Below the pieces are notes generated by a model that made no database searches, had not been told where the DNA came from, and was given only the letters and a program-made list of their open reading frames with translations. Of a DNA stretch of 64,000 nt, positions 1 to 7,761 are shown one piece after another. The position numbers and the translations under genes are program-made. Within the stretch, counting starts at the first letter, position 1. Every line of letters starts with the position of its first letter. This stretch comes from Paraburkholderia caledonica NBRC 102488 (GTDB lineage: Bacteria > Pseudomonadota > Gammaproteobacteria > Burkholderiales > Burkholderiaceae), in assembly GCF_000685095.1 (NCBI RefSeq), contig NZ_BAYE01000024.1, forward strand, positions 25,035 through 89,034, read 5' to 3'.

Positions 1-22
1 CAGGTTGCAGAAGCGTCGGCCG

Positions 23-676
23 TCAGAATTCGACATCCAGTTCGTCGATCTCGTCGGCTTCCTGCTGCGCGTCCGCAAGCCATTGCTGCATGTCGGGCAG
101 AGCCATGATGCGCTGCCCGTATTCCGCGATATGCGGTTCGAGCTTCACGTCGTATGTCACAAAACGCGTCACGACCGGTGCATACATGGCATCCGCCGCA
201 GTGCGCTCGCCGAACAGGAACGGACCGCCGTACTGTTCCAGACACTCGTTCCAGATTGTCACGATCCGGTCGATATCCGACTGCGCGCGCGCCCAGACCT
301 TGAAGTCGGGGAAGTGCGCCTTGAGGTTCATCGGCAGCGCGGAACGCAGCGAAGCAAAACCCGAATGCATCTCGCCGCAAATCGAGCGGCAATGCGCACG
401 CGCGCGAATGTCTTCCGGCAGCAATGCTGCTTTAGGCCTGACTTCGTTCAGATATTCGGCAATGGCGAGCGTGTCCCAGATCTTGATGCCGTCGTGAGAC
501 AGACAAGGCACGAGAATCGACGGCGACAGAAGTAGCAGTTCGGCGCGCGCCGCCGGATCGTCGATGGGCATCACGATTTCTTCGAACGGCAAGCCGCTAA
601 ACCGCGTCAGCAGCCAGCCGCGTAGCGACCACGACGAATAATTCTTGCTGCTGATGGTGAGCGTGGTATTCGCCAT
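23..676 (-). CDS. Glutathione S-transferase family protein
   Basis: This 217-residue protein has the size and two-domain organisation of soluble cytosolic glutathione transferases. The thioredoxin-like N-terminal part starts MANTTLTISS and carries the SSWSLRG segment, where the glutathione-activating Ser usually lies, and a PSILVPCL stretch resembling the cis-Pro loop. The helical C-terminal half follows. I chose the ATG at 676 rather than the longer frame opening at 721 because an excellent Shine-Dalgarno (AGGAGGGG) sits about seven bases upstream of it. It would conjugate glutathione to electrophiles, but the substrate cannot be read from the sequence. It stands alone and diverges from the PHB depolymerase gene. 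The 216 bases between the two starts hold no other gene. Confidence 0.88.
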   Translation of the reverse strand: MANTTLTISSKNYSSWSLRGWLLTRFSGLPFEEIVMPIDDPAARAELLLLSPSILVPCLSHDGIKIWDTLAIAEYLNEVRPKAALLPEDIRARAHCRSICGEMHSGFASLRSALPMNLKAHFPDFKVWARAQSDIDRIVTIWNECLEQYGGPFLFGERTAADAMYAPVVTRFVTYDVKLEPHIAEYGQRIMALPDMQQWLADAQQEADEIDELDVEF

Positions 677-892
677 ACGTATCCCCTCCTGATGAGGCGT
701 TAGGCCGACGCCCGACGGCACACATGCACGTTGCCGTGCGCCGTTGCACCAAAGCGCGGCAAATCCGGACCGCTTTCACGACGCGCGCAAATGCTATGCC
801 AATGTGCCGACGCGGCTGTTGCGTGCAAACGCAATGGCATGTGACTTGCCTTCTATTCGGGCTCCTTCATTTCAACGCTTGCGCGCGGATGC

Positions 893-2365
893 ATGAACCT
901 GTTCGCCTATCCAACCTATCAAGCGTTCGCGGACTTGATGCTCCCCATGCGTCACGGCGCGACGCTGACGAACCGTTCGCTCGACACGTGGCGCGCGTTC
1001 GGCGCGACTTCGCATGGACGGTCGCTTCGCGCGGCTTGCGATCTGCTGACGCTCGCGGGCCTCACGCCCGTGCGGCCGCCGTTCGAAATCGACAACGTGA
1101 TGATGGACGGCAAGCCTGTTCCGGTCGTCGAGGAAGTCGCGGCACGTACCGCGTTCTGCTCACTGCTGCACTTTCGCAAACAGACGACGGTGCCAGCGCC
1201 ACAGCCGCGCGTGCTCGTGATCGCGCCGATGTCCGGCCATTTCGCCACGCTGCTGCGCGGCACCGTGCGCACCATGCTCGCCGAGCACGACGTCTACATC
1301 ACCGACTGGCATAACCCGCGCGACGTGCCGCTAAGTCAGGGCCGCTTCGGGTTCGACGAATTCGTGCAGCACGTGATCGACTTCACCGAGACGATTGGAC
1401 CCGGCGCGCATCTGCTCGCCGTTTGTCAACCGACCGTTGCGGCATTAGCCGCCGTCGCGCTAATGGCCGCTGACGACAATCCCGCACAACCCGCCAGCAT
1501 GACGTTGATGGCAGGTCCGATCGACACGCGCATCAATCCGACGCGGGTCAACGAACTGGCAAAAAGCAAACCGATCGAGTGGTTCGAGAAGAACCTGATT
1601 AGCGCCGTACCGTTCGGCTTTGCAGGCGCGCATCGGCGCGTCTATCCGGGATTCGTGCAGCTGAGCGCGTTCATGTCGATGAATCTGAGCCGACATCTCG
1701 ACTCGTTCGAAACCCTGTATTACGAACGGGCCAAAGGAGATCCGGCGAAAGCCGACACGATCTTCTCGTTCTACGAAGAATACTTCGCGACAATGGACCT
1801 GACCGCCGATTTTTATCTGGAAACTGTCGATACGGTTTTTCAGCGGCACGCGCTGCCGTTAGGCGAACTCACAGTCATGGGCCGGCTGGTCGATCCGTCA
1901 GCAATACGCCGTACTGCGTTGCTTACCGTTGAAGGCGAAAAGGACGACATTTGCGCGGTTGGGCAGACGCTCGCCGCACAGGACATGTGCGACAAGTTGC
2001 GCCCTTACCTGAAGACACATCATGTGCAGACCGGTGTCGGGCATTACGGCGTGTTCAACGGACAGCGATGGGCGCGACAGATTTATCCGCGAGTGCGGGC
2101 CGTGATTTACGACAATGAACCTCGCGCCGTGCTGGTGAGTTCGCATGCGCGTACGATCCGGCCGGTGCCCGCCGCCGCGGCCGTTGCCGCCGAACTCATG
2201 GCCGCGGCGCCAGTTGCGTCCGCGGTGGATTCCGTGGAACAGTTGGATGCGAAAGCGGTGGTTGTATCGAATGCGCAAGATTCGGGGGAAAGCAGCGCTG
2301 CCGATTCGGATGCGAAGCCGCGGGCATCGCGCCCATCGCGTCGACGGCCGCCAGCAACGGGGTGA
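893..2365 (+). CDS. phaZ: Intracellular polyhydroxyalkanoate (PHB) depolymerase
   Basis: This 490-residue alpha/beta hydrolase matches the intracellular PHB depolymerase family, which attacks native PHB granules in the cytoplasm and releases 3-hydroxybutyrate. The N-terminus (MNLFAYPTYQAF) is typical. The nucleophile elbow reads LLAVCQPTVAAL with Cys at about residue 178 in place of the usual Ser, the hallmark of this family. A late GVGHYGVFNG segment supplies the likely catalytic His. The last 80 or so residues are Ala/Val/Ser-rich and then basic, a low-complexity extension beyond the catalytic fold. There is no signal peptide. No strong Shine-Dalgarno is visible before the ATG at 893. The gene is a monocistron that faces a convergent flavin-reductase-like gene. 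Confidence 0.93.
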   Translation: MNLFAYPTYQAFADLMLPMRHGATLTNRSLDTWRAFGATSHGRSLRAACDLLTLAGLTPVRPPFEIDNVMMDGKPVPVVEEVAARTAFCSLLHFRKQTTVPAPQPRVLVIAPMSGHFATLLRGTVRTMLAEHDVYITDWHNPRDVPLSQGRFGFDEFVQHVIDFTETIGPGAHLLAVCQPTVAALAAVALMAADDNPAQPASMTLMAGPIDTRINPTRVNELAKSKPIEWFEKNLISAVPFGFAGAHRRVYPGFVQLSAFMSMNLSRHLDSFETLYYERAKGDPAKADTIFSFYEEYFATMDLTADFYLETVDTVFQRHALPLGELTVMGRLVDPSAIRRTALLTVEGEKDDICAVGQTLAAQDMCDKLRPYLKTHHVQTGVGHYGVFNGQRWARQIYPRVRAVIYDNEPRAVLVSSHARTIRPVPAAAAVAAELMAAAPVASAVDSVEQLDAKAVVVSNAQDSGESSAADSDAKPRASRPSRRRPPATG

Positions 2366-2402
2366 AAGCCCGCTCGCGCGCGCTGTCTGGACGCGGCGCC
2401 GT

Positions 2403-3014
2403 TTATGCGGTCGGGCGGAACATCTGAAACATGTTGCCTATTTCGGCGTAGTCCCCGCGATAGCCGGCGCGCATGATCGGCTGCGCGGCGTGCGTATCGA
2501 ACAGACCGTCTTTCAGATACGCCTCGTTGATGTGCACGCCGACCACCTGGCCGAGCGACAGGTAGTTGTCCATCGGCTTGCCGTCGAGACTATGCAGCCG
2601 CACCACCTGCAGCAATTTGCATTCGAGCGCGGCCGGCGATTCGGCGACATGCGGCACCTCCACGTTGCGCCCAGGCGCAGGCGTGAGCCCGGCGAGTTCG
2701 AATTCGTCGACGTGCGGCGGAACGGGCGCTGACGAACGATTCATCTGCTCGGCGAGCGGTTTCGTTGCCAGGTTCCAGACGAACTCGCCGGTCGCTTCGA
2801 TATTGGCGACGCTGTCTTTGCGACCCTCGCTGCAAAAACCGATGATCGGGGGGAAGCTCGCGAACGCGCCGAAGAAGCTGTAAGGCGCGAGGTTCAGCAT
2901 GCCTTCAGTGTCGCGTGAGGAGATCCAGCCAATCAGCCGTGGCGCGACGATGGCTTTGAACGGGTCATGCGCAAGATTGTGGCCGGCGGCGGGGTCGTAA
3001 AAGTAATGGGACAT
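2403..3014 (-). CDS. Flavin reductase-like domain protein (DIM6/NTAB family)
   Basis: This 203-residue protein has the FMN-binding split-barrel of the flavin-reductase-like family. Its N-terminal part (IVAPRLIGWISSRD, then NLAPYSFFGAFASFPP) is the usual FMN-contacting region. It continues with a GEFVWNLAT segment and a C-terminal AYLKDGLFDTHAAQPIMRAG stretch. Members reduce flavin with NAD(P)H or act as FMN-dependent oxidoreductases of unknown substrate. No dedicated monooxygenase partner is adjacent, so the electron acceptor is unknown. It is convergent with phaZ and about 150 bp from the next minus-strand gene, which probably has its own promoter. Confidence 0.88.
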   Translation of the reverse strand: MSHYFYDPAAGHNLAHDPFKAIVAPRLIGWISSRDTEGMLNLAPYSFFGAFASFPPIIGFCSEGRKDSVANIEATGEFVWNLATKPLAEQMNRSSAPVPPHVDEFELAGLTPAPGRNVEVPHVAESPAALECKLLQVVRLHSLDGKPMDNYLSLGQVVGVHINEAYLKDGLFDTHAAQPIMRAGYRGDYAEIGNMFQMFRPTA

Positions 3015-3167
3015 GGAGCGGAGCGTGAAGAAGGCGACGGGTATTTATACAGCAGACTGACGGGCGGCACATTGGGCCGGCCCGAAAACTCGCGATGACT
3101 GCCTTACGACGCCACGGCAGCTACCCGCCTCCTCGCGGAGTTTGCTCAAGTGCCGAGCCCGGGTTTG

Positions 3168-4091
3168 CTACCCTTGAGCAATGACGCGCTTGCGCCCTGC
3201 CTTGACTTGCGCAAGGTGTGCGTCGTCCCAGTCATAGAAGCCCGCGCCGCTGCGCACGCCGACACGCCCCGCCTGCACCTGTTGACGCAACAGGTCGAGC
3301 ACGTTTTCGTCCTTCGCCAGTTCGGGCATCAGATGCGTGGAGATGTCGAGGAAAGTATCCAGCCCGCCCATGTCCGCGGCTTCCAGCGGCCCGACGATTC
3401 CCCACCGGCGGCCCAGCGACGCTTTCATGACGCGATCCACCACGTCCGGCGTTGCGGCGCCCGAGCGCACGATATTGAGCGCCTCGCGCAACACCGCGAA
3501 CTGCAAGCGGTTGCCGACGAATCCAGGAATCGCTTTCGTGAGAATCACCGGCTCCATGCCGATTGCGCTCATCAATTCTGCGGTCCTGGCCGTGACGTCG
3601 GGTGCGGTCGCGCTTCCGGGCACCACTTCGACGAGCGGAATCATGTGCGGCGGATTCCAGAAATGCGCGATCACGAAACGCTCTTTTGCAACCAGCGGAG
3701 CGACGAGCTGATCGGGCGGGAAGCCGCTCGTATTGCTGGCAAGAATAGCGTTTGGGGCGAGAATCGCAGTCAGCTTTTCATACAGACGGTGCTTCAACTC
3801 GAGCACCTCAGGGATCGCTTCGATGACGAAATCCGCCGACCGCATTACGTCCAGTTCCGCGTGAGTCTCGATGAGGGCGAGCGCGGCCTCTTTCGCCTTC
3901 GAGTCGATGCGGCCGGCGTCGATCAGTTCGTCGAGCACCGCTTCCGCCTTCGGCGCGACGCTCGCAAGACGCCCCGCGTCCACGTCGTGCACGACAGTCC
4001 GATATCCGTGCAATGCACTTTGCGTGGCGATGCCGACGCCCATCAACCCCGTCCCGACGACCCCTATTACTGCCTTCGCTGCCTTGCTCAC
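3168..4091 (-). CDS. 3-hydroxyacyl-CoA dehydrogenase (3-hydroxybutyryl-CoA dehydrogenase-like)
   Basis: A short-form NAD-dependent L-3-hydroxyacyl-CoA dehydrogenase of about 307 residues. The Rossmann nucleotide-binding motif GTGLMG lies about 13 residues from the start. The family signatures PNAILASNTSG and FVIAHFWNPPHMIPLVE follow, then GFVGNRLQF and the C-terminal dimerisation domain with GRVGVRSGAGFYDWD. I prefer the GTG at 4091 because AAAGGGAG lies five bases upstream of it. An ATG at 4112 would add seven residues but has no ribosome site, and a further upstream start at 4217 would put non-homologous sequence in front of the Rossmann fold. The likely role is beta-oxidation or short-chain hydroxyacyl-CoA turnover. 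A long hairpin upstream (4168-4200) separates it from the next minus-strand gene. Confidence 0.9.
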   Translation of the reverse strand: MSKAAKAVIGVVGTGLMGVGIATQSALHGYRTVVHDVDAGRLASVAPKAEAVLDELIDAGRIDSKAKEAALALIETHAELDVMRSADFVIEAIPEVLELKHRLYEKLTAILAPNAILASNTSGFPPDQLVAPLVAKERFVIAHFWNPPHMIPLVEVVPGSATAPDVTARTAELMSAIGMEPVILTKAIPGFVGNRLQFAVLREALNIVRSGAATPDVVDRVMKASLGRRWGIVGPLEAADMGGLDTFLDISTHLMPELAKDENVLDLLRQQVQAGRVGVRSGAGFYDWDDAHLAQVKAGRKRVIAQG

Positions 4092-4167
4092 GACCGCTCC
4101 CTTTGCTGACATCGACGAAAGCGTTAGAGGATAGCGCAGTACGCAAGTGGACAATGCCGAATGCGAC

Positions 4168-4200
4168 AAAGCCGGCCTTCCGCGAGGAAGAGCCGGCTTT
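4168..4200 (-). terminator. Long hairpin, probable terminator of the small secreted-protein gene
   Basis: The arms AAAGCCGGC (4168-4176) and GCCGGCTTT (4192-4200) pair perfectly, and the inner CTTCC/GGAAG arms extend the stem to a GCGA tetraloop with one bulged base. It lies about 41 bases downstream of the stop of the minus-strand gene at 4241-4546. Only a short T run follows, so termination strength is uncertain. Confidence 0.6.
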
Positions 4201-4240
4201 GCCGGGTCACGCCGCAAGAAGCGGCGCGGTCATGTGCGAA

Positions 4241-4546
4241 TTAGTAGCGCGGAGGCGGACGGTGTTCGTCGCGACCGTGGTGACGCGGATCATAGTCGCG
4301 CGGATGGTGGCGCATCCAGTCGTCGTGATCCCAATAGCGGTGACCGTCGTAATAGCGGTCGCCATGCCAGCCGATGTTGATCGACACGCCCACCGGCATC
4401 ATGTGCGGCTCGCCATACACGACCGGTCCCGGACCGCGTTCCACGATCACGCGTTCTTGCGCAGACGCGCTGCCGGCTGCCAGCAAGGCGCCGCCCGCGA
4501 GCAAAGCCGCAATGATCGAACGCGATGTTTTGTTGAAGGCTTTCAT
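4241..4546 (-). CDS. Small secreted His/Tyr/Asp-rich protein
   Basis: This 101-residue protein starts with a clear Sec signal peptide (basic start, hydrophobic IIAALLAGGALLAA, cleavage likely after SASA). The mature part opens with RVIVERGPGPVVYGEP and ends in a tail dense in His, Arg, Asp, Tyr and Pro (HHPRDYDPRHHGRDEHR). Such tails are common in short proteobacterial exported proteins of unknown role, and metal binding is only a guess. A second protein of the same architecture lies at 43765-44040. The start is supported by a GGGAG-like site just upstream. It is monocistronic, with a strong hairpin after its stop. Confidence 0.75.
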   Translation of the reverse strand: MKAFNKTSRSIIAALLAGGALLAAGSASAQERVIVERGPGPVVYGEPHMMPVGVSINIGWHGDRYYDGHRYWDHDDWMRHHPRDYDPRHHGRDEHRPPPRY

Positions 4547-4987
4547 AGTTCTCTCCCGTCAAGGTTGAATCGAGCCAGCGCCTTGCAGATCGGGCTTCGA
4601 AGTTCTGGCCCGTCAAGGACGCCCTGCGCTTGAAACCAACTTTAGCGACACAACTGGCATGAAGACGTGAGCACTTGTAAGCGCACATTTCAAAGAAAGG
4701 GACGGATTGGGGAACCGTTATTTCCGCTCCGACGTCCGTCCGCATAAGACTTTCGCGGCGATTTGTCCGGCTTGCGGGTTGACGCTACGTGAGGCGCCGT
4801 TACATTCATTTCGGTCGGGAAATATTTGACGACGAAAAAAGCGTCGACGAAGAACGAACGATGCCGGAACGAATGCTGAGATGAAACAAAGCCACGGCGC
4901 GCTTTCGCAGACCGCGGCTTGAATGACGCACGCGCATTGACATGCGCACCCGGCGCGACGACCGCGCCCGGGCTTACAGACTGGCTA

Positions 4988-5146
4988 TTAGTCGGACAGC
5001 TTGATGCCGAACAGCGTAGCTTGCGCCTTGCGCTGACGCTCAGCTTCCCGCGAACGCGCTGCGTACGAATAGTCTGAGTCAAGCGGCAAGTGGGGCGACG
5101 CAAAGAGGTCGCTGACCTTTTGGAACAATGCAAAGATGAAGCTCAT
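4988..5146 (-). CDS. DUF3563 family microprotein
   Basis: This 52-residue protein reads MSFIFALFQKVSDLF, followed by ASPHLPLDSDYSYAARSR, EAERQRKAQATL and FGIKLSD. That pattern is characteristic of DUF3563 proteins, which are abundant and often multicopy in Burkholderia and relatives. An amphipathic N-terminal helix is followed by a charged helix, and the function is unknown. The start is backed by CGGGAG upstream of the ATG at 5146, and two stops (TAA TAG) follow the last codon. Its promoter region at 5175-5215 carries a striking repeated inverted motif around a perfect TATAAT. The frame overlaps no better candidate. Confidence 0.85.
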   Translation of the reverse strand: MSFIFALFQKVSDLFASPHLPLDSDYSYAARSREAERQRKAQATLFGIKLSD

Positions 5147-5174
5147 GGCGACTCCCGGTTGATTACTGCATTTG

Positions 5175-5215
5175 CTAGGGTTTTCCCTTAAAAAGAATTA
5201 TAGGGTTTTCCCTAG
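5175..5215 (-). promoter_or_regulatory. DUF3563 promoter with duplicated AGGGTTTTCCCT inverted motif
   Basis: The 12-mer AGGGTTTTCCCT occurs twice, at 5177-5188 and 5202-5213, exactly 25 bp apart. Each copy is an inverted repeat (AGGG/CCCT) with a TTTT centre. On the minus strand a consensus -10 (TATAAT) occupies 5197-5202 between and partly overlapping the copies, about 50 bp ahead of the DUF3563 ATG. One copy therefore lies in the -35/-10 spacer region and the other around the transcription start. This fits an operator pair; the bound protein is unknown. Confidence 0.6.
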
Positions 5216-5520
5216 TCAAAAGCTAGTGCAACGCAGCATTAATTCGATGCGACGCGCTGTCGCGGCCCATGGGCCGTGATATTGCGTTGCAGCATTACAA
5301 CGTCCCTGTTTTCGATTGACCGCTTCGGTGCGCGGCGATGGACATGGAAGCGCATCGGCTTGGGCTTCGTAATGGCTACGTGGCGCCTGGTTGGCGCGCT
5401 CTTGCACCGACTACCGAGGCGCTCGGACGCCTTGCACTGCAGAACGCGTGGGGCGAGGGATGGAGGCTGCCGTGGCGCCAGGCGTTTTCGCCGGCGCGGC
5501 AGGCAGCCGTTCGCAGGCTG
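5216..5520. other. Gene-free interval upstream of DUF3563
   Basis: About 300 bases lie between the DUF3563 promoter and the stop of the next minus-strand gene. They contain a perfect 14-bp palindrome, CGGCCCATGGGCCG, at 5263-5276, and a repeated GCAGCATTA on either side of it. The short open frames here have no coding character. I see no RNA gene. Confidence 0.5.
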
Positions 5521-6873
5521 TCAGTGCGAATTCGCCGTTTTCGGCTTTCTGATGTGCCGCGCGTGCACGGCGCGCTGGCCGTTCGCGGATTCCGGAACCA
5601 TGAGCGCCTGCTGCGGTGCGGGCGCCGGTGCGACCGTGGCCGGGGCGGCATGGGCGGCTGCATTGGCCATTGCTATTTGTGTGTCGAGCACGCTGGCCAT
5701 CGCGGTCTGCTGGCTTTGCAACATCTGTTCGATCCGATGCTGTTGCGCGGTGGTTTCGCGGGTGAGGCGCATAAGCAGCATGGTCTGCGTAAGGCCGATC
5801 GCCACCGTCATGAGCAGCGCGCCGACCACGATCGACAGCATCCATTTCATGCGGCGCGAATGGTCCGTCGCTGCACGGCGCTGGTCGGCGATCACGCCGT
5901 ACAGCGCGTCGACGGTGTCGGCAAAGGCCGTTGCCCGCGCACGGTCGAGTTCCGGGGCTGCGCGCTGCACGGCAGCGGCAGCCGCAGCGGCTTCCGCTGG
6001 TCGCGCTTCTTGCCAGGGCGCGGCGAACGCTGCGCCCGTGCCGGCGGATGGGGCTGTGGCCGCCGTCTCACGCGTTGACCGGTCGGCCTCGGCCGGTTGG
6101 TTCGCGTTGCGCGCCGATGCCGATGCCGCATGCCTCGCACCAGTTCCGCCCTGTGGGCTAGCGGCGAACCCTTCAGCGAAGTCCGCCTGATCTGCAACCG
6201 TCACTCCGATCTGCCTGCCCGAAGCCGAACGTTGCGAAGATTTGCCGCCTGCCTCCGACCGGTTGCCCACCGCGGATTCCACCGTCTCGACATCGCGCTC
6301 GGCTGCCTGACGCAGCGCGGTGACACTGCGCGCCACCGTCGCGGCGGCCATGGCGGGGGACAGCGGAGGAGTCGCTTCCCGCGGCGATACTACCGCCTCA
6401 TTCTGGTCAGCCAGATCCGCAGCCGACATCGGATGCGCGGCGTCTGACCCGGTCACCGTCGAGAGCTCGACTTCGAGACCGCTCAATTGCAGGTCTACTC
6501 GGGCGGGCTCATCGTCCTTGGCTGCTCGAGGTGCACGGCGCGCCGCTTTTGCGTCGGCTGACATGCTGTCGCTCGGCGTATCGAGCGCGCCCACGGCGGC
6601 CAGCACGACATCGGGCAGTTCGAAACCGTGCAGCGTGCCCTGGCGAACGTCGATGTTCATCGCTTCCAGCGTGGCACGCGTCGGATCGTCGGGGAACAGG
6701 TCGAGCGTGCTGTCGTCGCGCGAGACGTCGCTCAGTTGTGCAAGGCGTTGTGCCGAGCGCGCGGCGCGCGCCAGCTTTTTTTCGGTTTCGGTCGAGACCG
6801 TGGCTTCGCGCCGCTTCTTCGTGGAAGCGTCGCGCCGAGGCCGGGATTGCGTGGATACTGCGGAATCTGCCAT
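5521..6873 (-). CDS. Low-complexity single-pass membrane protein, function unknown
   Basis: A 450-residue protein with no family that I recognise. The N-terminus is highly charged and Ser/Arg/Lys-rich. Residues of roughly 30 to 90 look folded (AARSAQRLAQLSDVSRDDS, then LFPDDPTRATLEAMNI). A long Ala/Pro/Ser/Thr-rich region follows, with no hydrophobic segment. One transmembrane helix (MKWMLSIVVGALLMTVAIGL) lies near residue 350, then a predicted coiled coil rich in Gln/Met (TAQQHRIEQMLQSQQTAM) and an Ala/Pro tail. With one TM helix near the C-terminus and no signal peptide, the long N-terminal part is probably cytoplasmic. It stands alone. The coding bias (GC at third positions) is that of a real gene, but orthologues would be needed to confirm function. 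Confidence 0.7.
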   Translation of the reverse strand: MADSAVSTQSRPRRDASTKKRREATVSTETEKKLARAARSAQRLAQLSDVSRDDSTLDLFPDDPTRATLEAMNIDVRQGTLHGFELPDVVLAAVGALDTPSDSMSADAKAARRAPRAAKDDEPARVDLQLSGLEVELSTVTGSDAAHPMSAADLADQNEAVVSPREATPPLSPAMAAATVARSVTALRQAAERDVETVESAVGNRSEAGGKSSQRSASGRQIGVTVADQADFAEGFAASPQGGTGARHAASASARNANQPAEADRSTRETAATAPSAGTGAAFAAPWQEARPAEAAAAAAAVQRAAPELDRARATAFADTVDALYGVIADQRRAATDHSRRMKWMLSIVVGALLMTVAIGLTQTMLLMRLTRETTAQQHRIEQMLQSQQTAMASVLDTQIAMANAAAHAAPATVAPAPAPQQALMVPESANGQRAVHARHIRKPKTANSH

Positions 6874-7002
6874 AGAGAAAAGAGCGGTCGTCGCGGGGAG
6901 CGGGCGCCGGCACCGCTCGTCAATGCCATTGGAATTTTTCGAGACCGCATTGTCGCATGGCGCCCACCGCCATCGAAGCCATTCGCCGACGTTTTTCCGG
7001 TT

Positions 7003-7590
7003 TCAAGACGACGCGTCGTCATGCCTGAACTCGCTGACACCGCGCAGTTGGCGCAAGCGCGTGCAGATCGCCTCGTACTCCACGTTCGACACGCGATTCA
7101 GCGTAATCATGACCTCGTCGCATTCGGGAGTTTCGTCGCTTTGCTGCATGACGAACGGTTTGACGCGCGGGCTCACTGCGCCAAGCTCGTCATGCAGCAG
7201 TGAAACGTCATGGTGCCGCGCTCGACAAGCATGGTCACCTGACGGCGCTGTTTGACCGTGATGAACCGCCGCTCAAGGGCCTTGATGCCCGCGAGGATGA
7301 TCACAAAGATGATGGTCGCCGCGAAGCAGGATCGAACCTGCGCCGAGAAAGCCAATGCCCGAAACAACCTGAGCCGCCATCCGCGAGGGATCCAGCACGA
7401 CATGCTCGCCTGTGAGCACTTCGGCAAAACCATACGCCGACACGATCATGATCAGCGCCGAACCCACGCATACCAGCATATGCGTGCGCAATCCCGCCGC
7501 CCACGAAAGACGTTCGCGCTCGAAGCCGATGACGCTGCCGAGGGCCGCGGCCAACACCAGCCGGGAGATGAGTTCGAGGTTACCCAGCAT
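7003..7590 (-). pseudogene. Decayed MgtC/SapB family membrane protein gene
   Basis: Reading from 7590, the first 92 or so codons encode a normal MgtC/SapB N-terminus: LISRLVLAAALGSVIGFERE, LRTHMLVCVGSALIM and VVSGIGFLGAGSILLRG. The frame then runs into unrelated residues and stops. The next family segment (TIIFVIILAGIKALERRF) continues directly in another frame. The roughly 28 residues normally between them (the RGLTTAA segment and the next TM helix) are absent, so an internal deletion shifted the frame. A second shift near 7200 restores the original frame for the cytoplasmic C-terminal domain, which ends at 7003 (EFRHDDASS). The product cannot be full length. MgtC proteins are linked to Mg2+ stress and intracellular survival. 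Confidence 0.8.
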
Positions 7591-7761
7591 CGCGTTCCCT
7601 CCTTCTTGAAATTATTTGAGTGTTTTCCTCGTCGATTTTGGGCGCCGGCTGCGTTCGGTTTCCATTATGCTAAGCCGCAGGCCGCCGCTGCCCCACGCTT
7701 GCCGCATGCTCGCTGACACGGGCGCTTTGAAACACCGCGTTTGAAACACCGCGTTTGAAAC

